17,063 nt of DNA from Deltaproteobacteria bacterium (GTDB lineage: Bacteria > Desulfobacterota_B > Binatia > UBA9968): the NCBI GenBank assembly GCA_005879255.1, contig VBKY01000205.1:1-17063 (forward strand). Reading direction: 5' to 3'. The translations under genes and the position numbers were made by a program. Under the pieces are notes generated by a model. The model was not told the DNA's origin. It was given only the letters and a program-made list of their open reading frames with translations, and made no database searches. Positions 6,374 through 13,973 of this stretch are shown piece by piece (within the stretch, counting starts at the first letter, position 1; each line of letters opens with the position of its first letter).

Positions 6374-9091
6374 ATGGATGCGGTAGCCATCTCGCTTGCG
6401 CTGCTCGAAGACGCCCAGGCCGATCACGACCTGAAGCGTCTGACGCGTACTTATATCGAGAGAGGGCGCGGCCTGCTCTTTGAAAGGCACCGCTCGGGCG
6501 CGGGCGGATTGGAAGTCGCGGCGGCCTGGTCGACGGTCATGGATCACCTGATCCGCCATTTGTTCGCGGCCATCAGCGCGGAATGGAGCAACCGAGTCCC
6601 GAAAGCGAACTCGCAGTTTGCTCTCGTTGCCCAGGGCGGATACGGACGCGGCGAGCTCAATCCGCAATCGGATATCGATTTACTGTTTCTTTATTCATGG
6701 AAGGTTTCTCCGTTTGCCGAGGCGGTGACGGAAAAGCTCCTTTACACCTTGTGGGATGCCGGGCTACAGGTCGGCCATGCCACCCGAAGCATCGCCGATT
6801 GTCTCCGGCTGGCGCACAGCGACATGAGAGTGCGCACCTCGCTCCTCGATGCTCGCTTCCTGTGCGGCGACTATGGACTTTATGGAACCTTCGACAAGAG
6901 TGTGGAATCACGCCTTATAAGAAAGGGCGTCAGCCGGTTCATTCGCGAGAAGCTGAGCGAAACTCGCTTCCGCCACCAAGAATTTGGCGGTTCGGTCTAT
7001 ATGCTCGAACCTGAAGTGAAGGAAGGAGAGGGCGGACTCAGAGATGTTCAAACCGCACGCTGGATCGCTCGTGCAAAACTGAATGTCAAAGATCTGGACA
7101 CTCTCGCTCTCAATGGCATCGTCAACGCGGCGGACATCGCCAATTTAAAGGAGGCGCAGGATTTTTTGTTGCGGGTCCGTAACGAATTGCATTTTTCGAC
7201 CGGCAAGCATCAAGACCAATTGACCTTTGACCAACAGGAACACGTCAGTGCCGCGCTCGGTTTCGAAGGGGAGGGAACATTACGCTGCGTCGAAGTGTTT
7301 ATGCGAGCGTATTATTTGCATGCCGCGCAGATCAACCGCCTGTCCGAAGTGATCATTCATCGCGTCACCGACTGCGATAAGCCACGTTTCGGCGCAAAGT
7401 ATGTTTTCGGCCGGGTGCTGCGGGAAGGTATTCGCCTTTCGAAGGGCCATCTCACGGTCACCAAGCCGGAGGTCCTGCGATCCAGCCCTGAAAATCTCAT
7501 CCGCATCTTCGACGACGCCCAGAAATATCACTGCCAGCTGACTCATGAAACCCGCGACCTTTTACGCCAGCACCTGGACGTGATCGACGACGAGTTTCGC
7601 CGCTCAGCGGTGACTAACGAGGCGTTTTTTAATATCCTCAAATGGAAGGAATCGGTTTACGAAACTCTATTGGAGATGCATCGTTCAGGAGTGTTGGGCG
7701 CGCTGATCCCCGAGTTCGGCAGGCTCCTCTGCATGGTGCTGCACGACGCCTATCATGTTTACACAGTGGATCAGCATTCGTTGCTATTGATCAAGGAGAT
7801 CGAACGACTCAAGGCCGGCGACTACAAGGAGAGTTTGCCGCTGCTCACGCAGCTGGCGCGCGAAGCTGAACAGATGGAGCTACTTTATCTCGGGCTGATG
7901 TTCCACGACATCGGCAAGGGATTCGGCGGCGGCCATTCGGAAATCGGCGCGCGCATGGTGCGATCGATTGCGCGCCGCACGCGTCTTAACGCCGACGACG
8001 GCGCTCTAGTCGAGTTTCTCGTGCAGCACCATCTGCTGATGACGCACACGGCCTTTCGCCGCGACTTGGAAGACGAGAAAACCATCTTTGATTTCGCCAG
8101 GACCATGGGGAGCGTGAACAATCTTAAGATGCTTTACCTGCTGACGTTTGCCGACGTTAAAGCGGTGGGCCCGGATGTCTGGAATCCCTGGAAAGCGTCG
8201 TTGCTGGGCGAGCTGTATGTCAAGGCTCTGAATCTCCTTGAGGATGTAGAAAAAGGCGAATTCCAGCGTCGCGACGTGCGCGCCGTGATTCGCCGTGTGC
8301 AAACTCGAGTGCGGCGGCAATTGACGAAGGACCACGACGAAGAGAAAGTCGAACAGTTTTTAGAAGCCATGCCAGAGCGCTACTTTCTTTCGACATCGGA
8401 AGACGACATTCCGGATCACTTCGAGCTGATGGACCGTTTTCGCGGCAAGAAGGCAGAGGTCACGGTGCAACATTTTCCCGACCGCGATTGTACCTCGGTG
8501 GTCATTTGCACTCAGGACCGTCCTGGATTGTTTGCCTCGATTACCGGCGTATTGACCGCGCTCAATCTCGACATTCTCAACGCGCGCATCTTCACTGCAA
8601 GCGACGGGCGCATACTCGACGTTTTTCGGATCTCCCATCATGGGCGATCTGAAATGGTCATGGGGGAGCAAAAGTGGGCCAAGTTCCGCACAACCCTGGA
8701 CGGCGTTCTGGACGGTAAAATCGATGTCGAGCATTTGGTGGAATCGTCCAAGCCCGCGCTCCTTTTGCAAAAGCGGGTGCCCAAGGTCGCAACGGTGATA
8801 AACATTGATAACGATGCTTCGGACGACTTTACGATCGTGGAGATCTTTACCGAAGATCGCATCGGTGTGCTGTTTACGATCGCCCATAGCCTGCACCGGC
8901 TTGGATTGTCGACTCATGTCGCAAAGATTTCCACCAATGTGGATCAGGTCGCCGATATTTTCTACGTGACCGACCAATTCGCCGCGAAAATAGAGGACGC
9001 GCACCGAGTGGAAACCTTGCGTCAATTTCTCCATCAGAGCCTAACGCCCCGAGATGAAACAAGCGAAAGACTTGCTCAGTCCGTCCATTGA
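6374..9091 (+). CDS. glnD: Bifunctional [protein-PII] uridylyltransferase/uridylyl-removing enzyme GlnD
   Basis: 905 residues (E. coli 890). It senses glutamine and adds or removes UMP on PII proteins, thereby controlling GlnE, NtrBC and ammonium transport. The nucleotidyltransferase domain has GGYGRGEL from residue 88 and the S-D-I-D metal motif (D100, D102). The HD hydrolase domain carries HDIGKG with H511/D512 after the expected YTVDQHSLLL helix. Two ACT domains close the protein: about 706-770 (VVICTQDRPGLFASITGVL) and about 817-885 (VEIFTEDRIGVLFTIAHSL). They are the glutamine-sensing module. All domains are intact, so both activities are expected. The ATG at 6374 is 6 nt after the amidase stop, and the 3' end overlaps xerD by 38 nt. 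No glnB, glnA or ntr gene is in the window. Confidence 0.96.
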   Translation: MDAVAISLALLEDAQADHDLKRLTRTYIERGRGLLFERHRSGAGGLEVAAAWSTVMDHLIRHLFAAISAEWSNRVPKANSQFALVAQGGYGRGELNPQSDIDLLFLYSWKVSPFAEAVTEKLLYTLWDAGLQVGHATRSIADCLRLAHSDMRVRTSLLDARFLCGDYGLYGTFDKSVESRLIRKGVSRFIREKLSETRFRHQEFGGSVYMLEPEVKEGEGGLRDVQTARWIARAKLNVKDLDTLALNGIVNAADIANLKEAQDFLLRVRNELHFSTGKHQDQLTFDQQEHVSAALGFEGEGTLRCVEVFMRAYYLHAAQINRLSEVIIHRVTDCDKPRFGAKYVFGRVLREGIRLSKGHLTVTKPEVLRSSPENLIRIFDDAQKYHCQLTHETRDLLRQHLDVIDDEFRRSAVTNEAFFNILKWKESVYETLLEMHRSGVLGALIPEFGRLLCMVLHDAYHVYTVDQHSLLLIKEIERLKAGDYKESLPLLTQLAREAEQMELLYLGLMFHDIGKGFGGGHSEIGARMVRSIARRTRLNADDGALVEFLVQHHLLMTHTAFRRDLEDEKTIFDFARTMGSVNNLKMLYLLTFADVKAVGPDVWNPWKASLLGELYVKALNLLEDVEKGEFQRRDVRAVIRRVQTRVRRQLTKDHDEEKVEQFLEAMPERYFLSTSEDDIPDHFELMDRFRGKKAEVTVQHFPDRDCTSVVICTQDRPGLFASITGVLTALNLDILNARIFTASDGRILDVFRISHHGRSEMVMGEQKWAKFRTTLDGVLDGKIDVEHLVESSKPALLLQKRVPKVATVINIDNDASDDFTIVEIFTEDRIGVLFTIAHSLHRLGLSTHVAKISTNVDQVADIFYVTDQFAAKIEDAHRVETLRQFLHQSLTPRDETSERLAQSVH

Positions 9092-9995
9092 CGCTTTTTT
9101 GTCCATGGTGACGGTCGAGAAGGGCCTGGCCAAAAATACCGTCGAGGCATACAGCCGTGATCTAGCCGGGCTCGCCGACTTCCTTGTCGCGCAACACGTG
9201 TCGGCTTGGCTCGACGTTGATTCCAACCAGATTCGTTCCTATCTCGCCACGCTGCGGCGCAAAGGCTTGGCTCCGCGAAGTGTCGCTCGGCACGCGGTAA
9301 CACTCAGGCGGCTATTTCATTTCCTGCAGAGCGAGGGGCTTGTCAAAGAGAACCCTATGCCCAATCTTTTGCTCACGCGAGCGCCGATCAAGCTGCCACA
9401 GACGTTGTCAGGGGAGGATATCCGTAAGCTATTGGGCCAACCGGATCGGACGGAGCCGCTCGGAGCGCGGGATCAGGCCATGCTCGAATTGTTGTATGCA
9501 ACCGGCTTACGGGTATCTGAGCTGGTTCAATTGCAGACCCAACGAGTCAGCTTTCAAGGGGATTACCTGACCATCAAAGGCAAGGGTTCGAAGATGAGGG
9601 CAGTGCCATTCGGCAGATGGGCGCGAGAAAAGCTGTCGATGTATATGAGCCAAGTCAGACCGAGACTGCTCAAAGGAAAATCCAGCTCATTTGTATTCAT
9701 CAATCGGTCTGGAAAACCTCTGACCCGACAGGGCTTTTGGAAGCTCGTTCGCCGCTATGCGCTGATCGCGGGCATCGATAAGAGAGTCACGCCGCATACC
9801 TTGCGCCACTCGTTCGCCACGCACTTGCTCGAAGGCGGCGCCGACTTGCGATCGGTCCAGGCGATGCTGGGTCACGCCGATATTTCGACGACGCAAATCT
9901 ATACGCATGTCGATGGCGCGCGACTCAAAGCGGTTCACCGGAAATTTCATCCGCGAGAGCGGGGAGGGATAGGGAGAAGTGGAAAATTGGGGTGA
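9054..9995 (+). CDS. xerD: Tyrosine recombinase XerD-type
   Basis: 313 residues. Xer recombinases resolve chromosome dimers at dif with FtsK. The N-terminal SAM-like core-binding domain is at about 10-95 (FLSMVTVEKGLAKNTVEAYSRDL), and the catalytic domain is at about 110-300. All six active-site residues are visible: R153 (TGLRVSEL), K177 (KGKGSK), H248 and R251 (HTLRHSFATH), H274 (LGHADIST) and nucleophile Y283 (QIYTHV). XerD rather than XerC is suggested by GLAKNTVEAYSRDL and by the position after glnD, but the paralogues are hard to separate without alignment. The start overlaps the glnD 3' end by 38 nt, implying translational coupling. After the usual end (KFHPR), about 10 Gly/Arg/Lys-rich residues run into repeat-like sequence. 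Confidence 0.93.
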   Translation: MKQAKDLLSPSIDAFLSMVTVEKGLAKNTVEAYSRDLAGLADFLVAQHVSAWLDVDSNQIRSYLATLRRKGLAPRSVARHAVTLRRLFHFLQSEGLVKENPMPNLLLTRAPIKLPQTLSGEDIRKLLGQPDRTEPLGARDQAMLELLYATGLRVSELVQLQTQRVSFQGDYLTIKGKGSKMRAVPFGRWAREKLSMYMSQVRPRLLKGKSSSFVFINRSGKPLTRQGFWKLVRRYALIAGIDKRVTPHTLRHSFATHLLEGGADLRSVQAMLGHADISTTQIYTHVDGARLKAVHRKFHPRERGGIGRSGKLG

Positions 9996-10078
9996 TGGAA
10001 TATTGGAGTAATGGAGTATTGGTAGGAGGGAATTGAGGTATACATCACTCCACATTCCAATACTCCAGTATTCCAATT
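9996..10078. repeat. AT-rich imperfect inverted repeats between xerD and the M50 protease gene
   Basis: TGGAATATTGGAG followed by TAATGGAGTATTGG fills 9996-10022. ATTCCAATACTCC followed by AGTATTCCAATT fills 10054-10078 in the opposite orientation. The arms are built from the same short words (TGGAATA, TGGAG, TATTGG) and could pair imperfectly across a 31-nt purine-rich centre. This is the widest gap in the ten-gene cluster. It starts exactly at the xerD stop. A role as attenuator, processing site or mobile-repeat scar is inference. Confidence 0.7.
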
Positions 10079-10148
10079 GTTTCTCGCCACCTTGTCTTTT
10101 CGCAATCGTTGCCGTATTCATAATAAAGTCCTCTCCGGCGAAATACCT

Positions 10149-10820
10149 TTGGAAGACCTCATCCGCCAAATCGTTATATGGGCGCTGCCTGTTCTCGCGG
10201 CTATTATTTTTCACGAAGTTGCGCATGGCTGGGTGGCCTATCGGCTCGGCGATCCGACCGCTGCAAGACTGGGTCGTTTAACGCTCAACCCGTTGGCCCA
10301 TATCGATATCTTTGGCACGATCCTCGTGCCTTTGATGTTGATCGTCGCGAACTCTCCGTTTGTATTCGGTTACGCCAAACCGGTGCCGGTCAACTATGCC
10401 AATTTGCGCAATCCCAAACGCGACATGATATGGGTGGCCGCGGCCGGCCCAGTCATGAATCTCTTGCTTGCATTAGGCTTTACCATCCTTTGGAAGTCGC
10501 TGGCAGGACTGACAGGAGGCGAGTCGGCAAAACTTTTGGCTTCCGGTTATCCCGCCTTCCTTGCGCCCATTGTGCTGATGGCTCAAAGCGGCATTTTGAT
10601 TAACATCACTTTGGCGGTGTTTAACGCTTTTCCGCTGCCGCCGCTCGATGGTGGCCGAGTGCTGGTCGGTCTGTTGCCGGAAGTGCTCTCGAGAAAATTG
10701 GCGCGCATCGAACCATTCGGTTTCATCATCTTGATCATTTTGATCATGACCCGGACGCTCGATAGGATCATTGATCCACCGACTGAATTTTTATTGAAAC
10801 TTTATCTCGGAGTACTTTAG
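10149..10820 (+). CDS. Site-2 protease family (M50) zinc metalloprotease, membrane-embedded
   Basis: About 223 residues from a TTG at 10149. Earlier in-frame TTGs at 10077 and 10092 are possible, and no ATG lies upstream of the catalytic motif, so the start is uncertain. I chose 10149 because the upstream residues look like non-coding sequence and homologues begin near DLIRQIVIWALPVL. The zinc motif HEVAH is at residues 22-26, followed by GWVAYRLGDPTAARLGRLTLNP, typical of the short bacterial M50 (YwhC/Rv-type) subgroup. FGYAKPVPVNYANLRNPKRDM and AAAGPVMNLLLAL follow. The third ligand is D167 in NAFPLPPLDGGRVL. Several hydrophobic segments fit a multi-spanning inner-membrane protein. There is no PDZ domain, unlike RseP, so it is not the sigma-E protease. 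The substrate is unknown. It is followed after 11 nt by trpS. Confidence 0.88.
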   Translation: MEDLIRQIVIWALPVLAAIIFHEVAHGWVAYRLGDPTAARLGRLTLNPLAHIDIFGTILVPLMLIVANSPFVFGYAKPVPVNYANLRNPKRDMIWVAAAGPVMNLLLALGFTILWKSLAGLTGGESAKLLASGYPAFLAPIVLMAQSGILINITLAVFNAFPLPPLDGGRVLVGLLPEVLSRKLARIEPFGFIILIILIMTRTLDRIIDPPTEFLLKLYLGVL

Positions 10821-10831
10821 AGTGGGGCCAT

Positions 10832-11809
10832 ATGGAAATCATCGTTAGCGGCATGCGACCCACGGGGCGGCTTCATCTCGGCCACCTGCATGGCGCGCTG
10901 ACGAATTGGCTTCGTCTTCAGGAGCAATATCAGTGTTACTTCTTCGTCGCCGATTGGCATGCGCTGACGACCGATTATGCGACGCCGCAAGGCATTAAAG
11001 AGAGCACTCTCGAAATGGTGACCGACTGGCTCAGCATCGGTCTCGACCCCGCGAAGTCGGTGTTATTTCGCCAATCGCGCATTAAAGAACACGCCGAGCT
11101 CCATTTGCTCTACTCGATGATCACTCCCGTGTCATGGCTCGAACGCAATCCGACCTACAAAGAGCAGATGAAAGAAATGGTCGGCAAGGATCTGTCAACC
11201 TATGGCTTCCTCGGTTATCCGGTGTTACAGGCGGCTGATATCACCATCTACAAGGCGAATAAAGTTCCGGTCGGCGTCGACCAGGCGCCGCATGTCGAAT
11301 TGACTCGCGAGATCGTGCGCCGGTTCAATCAAATTTACCAGCCGATCTTCCCAGAGCCGGAGGTTTTGCTAACGGAGTCGCAGAAATTGCCGGGGCTGGA
11401 CGGCCGGAAGATGAGCAAGAGTTACGGCAATGCGGTTTTTTTGTCCGATTCACCGCAGGAAATCGATCAGAAACTGAGCCGCATGATGACCGACCCGGCG
11501 CGGGTGAGGCGAAACGATCCCGGCGAGCCGGAGAAATGTCCGGCGTTTCAATTGCATAAGATCTACTGCACGACGGACGAGATTGCCACGGTATCAAAAG
11601 GCTGTCGGACCGCCGGTATCGGTTGTCTCGAATGCAAGAAAATTATGATTAAACATGTGGTGGATGATCTCGCGCCGTTTCGCGACAAGCGCGCCCAGTA
11701 CCAAAACAAACCGAGCGAGGTCGAAGAGGTGTTGGCGGCGGGTAACGAGTCGGCTCGGAAAATAGCCGCGGCGACTATGGCCGAAGTGCGAGAGACGTTG
11801 GGATTGTGA
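10832..11809 (+). CDS. trpS: Tryptophanyl-tRNA synthetase
   Basis: 325 residues, a normal length for the bacterial enzyme. This class Ic aminoacyl-tRNA synthetase charges tRNA-Trp in the cytoplasm. The N-terminus has SGMRPTGRLHLGHLHGAL, with the HIGH-equivalent HLGH at 15-18. The KMSKS loop GRKMSKSYGNA places K193-S197 in the expected position. GVDQAPHVELTREI in between is the conserved Trp/ATP-binding region. The helical anticodon-binding part follows, with a short Cys-containing stretch (CTTDEIA...CLECK) also found in some other TrpRS sequences. A GTGGGG Shine-Dalgarno-like stretch lies 9 nt ahead of the ATG. The 3' end overlaps scpA by 4 nt (GTGA), a classic coupled junction. No trp attenuator or T-box is visible upstream. 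Confidence 0.96.
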   Translation: MEIIVSGMRPTGRLHLGHLHGALTNWLRLQEQYQCYFFVADWHALTTDYATPQGIKESTLEMVTDWLSIGLDPAKSVLFRQSRIKEHAELHLLYSMITPVSWLERNPTYKEQMKEMVGKDLSTYGFLGYPVLQAADITIYKANKVPVGVDQAPHVELTREIVRRFNQIYQPIFPEPEVLLTESQKLPGLDGRKMSKSYGNAVFLSDSPQEIDQKLSRMMTDPARVRRNDPGEPEKCPAFQLHKIYCTTDEIATVSKGCRTAGIGCLECKKIMIKHVVDDLAPFRDKRAQYQNKPSEVEEVLAAGNESARKIAAATMAEVRETLGL

Positions 11810-12576
11810 GCACAAGCGTACAATTGGAGATATTCGAGGGGCCTTTGGACCTCTTGCTCCACTTGATCAAGAAAAACGAAGTCAGCATCACCGACATTCC
11901 GATCGCGACGATCACCGAGCAATATTTGGCGACGCTGGAGCTGATGCAAAATCTCAGTCTCGACGTGGCCGGGGAGTTTCTCGTCATGGCGGCAACGCTG
12001 ATTCACATCAAGTCGCGGATGCTCTTGCCGGCCGGCGATGACGAGGGCGACGAAGACGAAGGGATCGATCCGCACGAGGAACTGGTGCGGCGATTGTTAG
12101 AATACCAGCGCTATAAAGAAGCCGCCGCCGAGCTGGAGCAGCGCGACCTTCTCACTCGGGATGTCTTTGTTCGCTCGCCGACACCGACCGAAGAAGTTGG
12201 TCCGCGAGGCTTTCGTGAGGTATCGGTATTCGAGCTCTTGGGCGCCCTCAAACGCATCATTGACCGCCTGCCCAAGGAGACCGTCCATGAGGTCGCGCTC
12301 GACAAGATCACCGTGCGGGAAAAGATGACGTTGCTGCTGGAAACATTGCGGGCCCATGGCAGCGTGTTTTTCGAGTCTCTTTTCGTTGAGGTTAAAAGCC
12401 GCGTCGAGGTCGTGGTGACGTTTCTGGCGATGTTGGAGCTGGTCAAAGTGCGGGCAATTCGAATCTTTCAAGAAGAAATGGCGGGGCCGATCTTGATTGA
12501 GGCCGCGGCACAAATGGATGAAGCGGCGGAACAAGTAGCGATTGACGAAACCGGGGAAAGCCAACATGGAGCGTGA
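11806..12576 (+). CDS. scpA: Segregation and condensation protein A (kleisin)
   Basis: 256 residues, starting at the GTG that overlaps the trpS stop (GTGA). ScpA is the kleisin that bridges the SMC dimer heads and, with ScpB, forms the bacterial condensin. The N-terminal SMC-neck-binding part shows the family pattern VQLEIFEGPLDLLLHLIKKNEVSITDIPI, then LATLELMQNLSLDVAGEFLVMAATLIHIKSRMLLP. A strongly acidic stretch follows (DDEGDEDEG near 82-90). The C-terminal winged helix appears in LLETLRAHGSVFFESLF and VVVTFLAMLELVKVRAIRIFQEE. Its last 11 nt overlap scpB. The smc gene is not in the window. Confidence 0.94.
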   Translation: MSTSVQLEIFEGPLDLLLHLIKKNEVSITDIPIATITEQYLATLELMQNLSLDVAGEFLVMAATLIHIKSRMLLPAGDDEGDEDEGIDPHEELVRRLLEYQRYKEAAAELEQRDLLTRDVFVRSPTPTEEVGPRGFREVSVFELLGALKRIIDRLPKETVHEVALDKITVREKMTLLLETLRAHGSVFFESLFVEVKSRVEVVVTFLAMLELVKVRAIRIFQEEMAGPILIEAAAQMDEAAEQVAIDETGESQHGA

Positions 12577-13141
12577 GGACGTGAAATCCATCCTCGAAAG
12601 TCTCTTACTCGTCGCCGACGGGCCACAGTCCGTGCAGCGCTTCAGCGAAGTGCTCGATGGAACGAACAAGGACATCATCGAGAGCGCTCTCAGAGAACTG
12701 CAAAGCGAGTTCGAAACGGAAAACCGAGGAATCCGCTTAGTGGAGGTCGCCGGTGGGTACCAGTTGCGCACGCCCAAGGCAAATGCCGACTGGGTCAAAA
12801 AATTCTTGGGTGGCAGGCCGGCACGAATGGGAAAAGCGACGCTCGAAACTCTGGCAATCATCGCCTACCGCCAGCCCATCACCAGAGCGGAAATCGAAGC
12901 AATTCGCGGCGTTGACGTCGACGGCGTGATCGCGACGCTCCTAGAGCGAAACCTGATTCGCGCCATGGCCCGAAAAGATGTTCCTGGAAGGCCGTTTCTC
13001 TATGGCACCACGGCGGAGTTCCTGCAACTTTTTAATCTCCAAGACCTCTCTCAGCTGCCGACGCTCAAGGAAATGGAAGAGATCTCGCTGCCGGAATTTC
13101 CCGGCGATACGATTTCCCTCGACCAGCTTGAGGAGAAATAG
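12566..13141 (+). CDS. scpB: Segregation and condensation protein B
   Basis: 191 residues from ATG 12566. A TTG at 12542 in the same frame would add eight residues inside scpA. The ATG is preferred because a GGGGAAAG stretch precedes it at good spacing and MEREDVKSILESLLLVAD is the usual ScpB beginning. Dimers of ScpB bind the middle of ScpA in the SMC-ScpAB complex. Two winged-helix domains are visible: about 5-75 (SILESLL, RFSEVL, GIRLVEVAGGYQLRT) and about 90-160 (MGKATLETLAIIAYRQPITRAEIEAIRGV, RNLIRAMARKDVPGRPFLYGTT, FLQLFNL). The tail is acidic. The gene overlaps scpA by 11 nt and precedes the pseudouridine synthase gene by 12 nt, consistent with co-translation. Confidence 0.94.
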   Translation: MEREDVKSILESLLLVADGPQSVQRFSEVLDGTNKDIIESALRELQSEFETENRGIRLVEVAGGYQLRTPKANADWVKKFLGGRPARMGKATLETLAIIAYRQPITRAEIEAIRGVDVDGVIATLLERNLIRAMARKDVPGRPFLYGTTAEFLQLFNLQDLSQLPTLKEMEEISLPEFPGDTISLDQLEEK

Positions 13142-13153
13142 CCGCGCTCGACA

Positions 13154-13918
13154 ATGGAACGGCTACAAAAAATCCTCGCGCGGGCGGGCTTGGCTTCGCG
13201 GCGGGAGGCGGAGCGTTGGATCGTAGAAGGGCGCATCACGGTCAATGGAGCCGTCGTGCGCAAGCTTGGCTCTCAGGCCGATCCGGCCAAAGACAGCATC
13301 AAAGTCGATGGCAAGCGAGTCAAACCCGCGGCGGCGCCGCTTTACTACGCCTTTCACAAACCACCGGGCATCATCACCACGCTAAACGATCCTGAACATC
13401 GCCCGGACCTTACGCCGTTTCTCGTGCGCTTGGGTGAAAAGCGGCGTGTCTTCCCGGTGGGCCGGCTCGATTACAATACGACCGGCCTTCTGCTTCTGAC
13501 CAATGATGGCGAGCTGGCGCTACGGCTCACGCATCCGCGCTTCGGCGTGAAGAAACTCTACCGTACAAAACTGAGCGCGTGCCCAACTGAAGAGGCTCTC
13601 ATCCATTTGCGCAAGGGGATTCGCTTGGATGACGGTATGACCGCTCCGGCGCGCGCCCGGGTCATTGAAAAACTCAAAAAGAATGCCTGGGTGGAAATCG
13701 AGGTTCACGAGGGGCGCAAGCGTGAAGTCCGGCGCATGTTCGAGGTGTTAGGATATTTCGTGGAAAAACTAATTCGTATTCGTGTGGGGCCGATTTTGTT
13801 GGGCGCTTTGGCGCCCGGAGAGCTGCGCCCGCTCAGTCAACGTGAGATTCAGTCACTCAAACGCGCCGTGGGCATGTCGCAATCTAAGCTCATCGGCTCG
13901 GCGACGCGCCGAGCGTAA
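13154..13918 (+). CDS. Pseudouridine synthase, RsuA/RluB/RluE family
   Basis: 254 residues. It isomerises a specific uridine in rRNA to pseudouridine. An N-terminal S4 RNA-binding domain (about 1-60) reads ERLQKILARAGLASRREAE then GRITVNGAVV. The catalytic domain contains FHKPPGIITT, the active-site motif VGRLDYNTTGLLLLTNDGEL with nucleophile D106, and the closing EGRKREVRRMFEVLG motif. The length and the place directly after scpA-scpB fit RluB (23S rRNA U2605 in E. coli numbering). RsuA/RluE specificity cannot be excluded without alignment, so no symbol is given. It is the last gene of the plus-strand cluster, and its stop codon abuts the A-tract of the convergent terminator. Confidence 0.9.
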   Translation: MERLQKILARAGLASRREAERWIVEGRITVNGAVVRKLGSQADPAKDSIKVDGKRVKPAAAPLYYAFHKPPGIITTLNDPEHRPDLTPFLVRLGEKRRVFPVGRLDYNTTGLLLLTNDGELALRLTHPRFGVKKLYRTKLSACPTEEALIHLRKGIRLDDGMTAPARARVIEKLKKNAWVEIEVHEGRKREVRRMFEVLGYFVEKLIRIRVGPILLGALAPGELRPLSQREIQSLKRAVGMSQSKLIGSATRRA

Positions 13919-13949
13919 AAAAACAAGGGCGGCTTTAGTGGCCGCCCTT
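13917..13949 (-). terminator. Rho-independent terminator between convergent genes
   Basis: AAGGGCGGC (13925-13933) and GCCGCCCTT (13941-13949) form a perfect 9-bp stem with a 7-nt loop. Read on the minus strand, the stem is followed by G and seven T residues (A-tract at 13917-13923). This is a strong intrinsic terminator for the rhodanese-MoeB gene, whose stop is 24 nt upstream on that strand. On the plus strand the T-tract is missing (CGCGCTT follows), so it may only partly stop transcripts of the scpAB cluster. Confidence 0.85.
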
Positions 13950-13973
13950 CGCGCTTGCCCGCAGGACTGCGAG

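Noticed and set aside
5879..6667. 262-codon minus-strand frame across the amidase-glnD junction
   Set aside because: It is a shadow of two well-supported plus-strand genes, with no recognisable domain.
9687..10226. 179-codon minus-strand frame
   Set aside because: It is antisense to the xerD 3' end and reads through the AT-rich repeats, giving low-complexity Tyr/Ser/Pro-rich sequence.
12097..12861. 254-codon minus-strand frame opposite scpA and scpB
   Set aside because: It is antisense to two conserved genes and its composition is unlike a protein.
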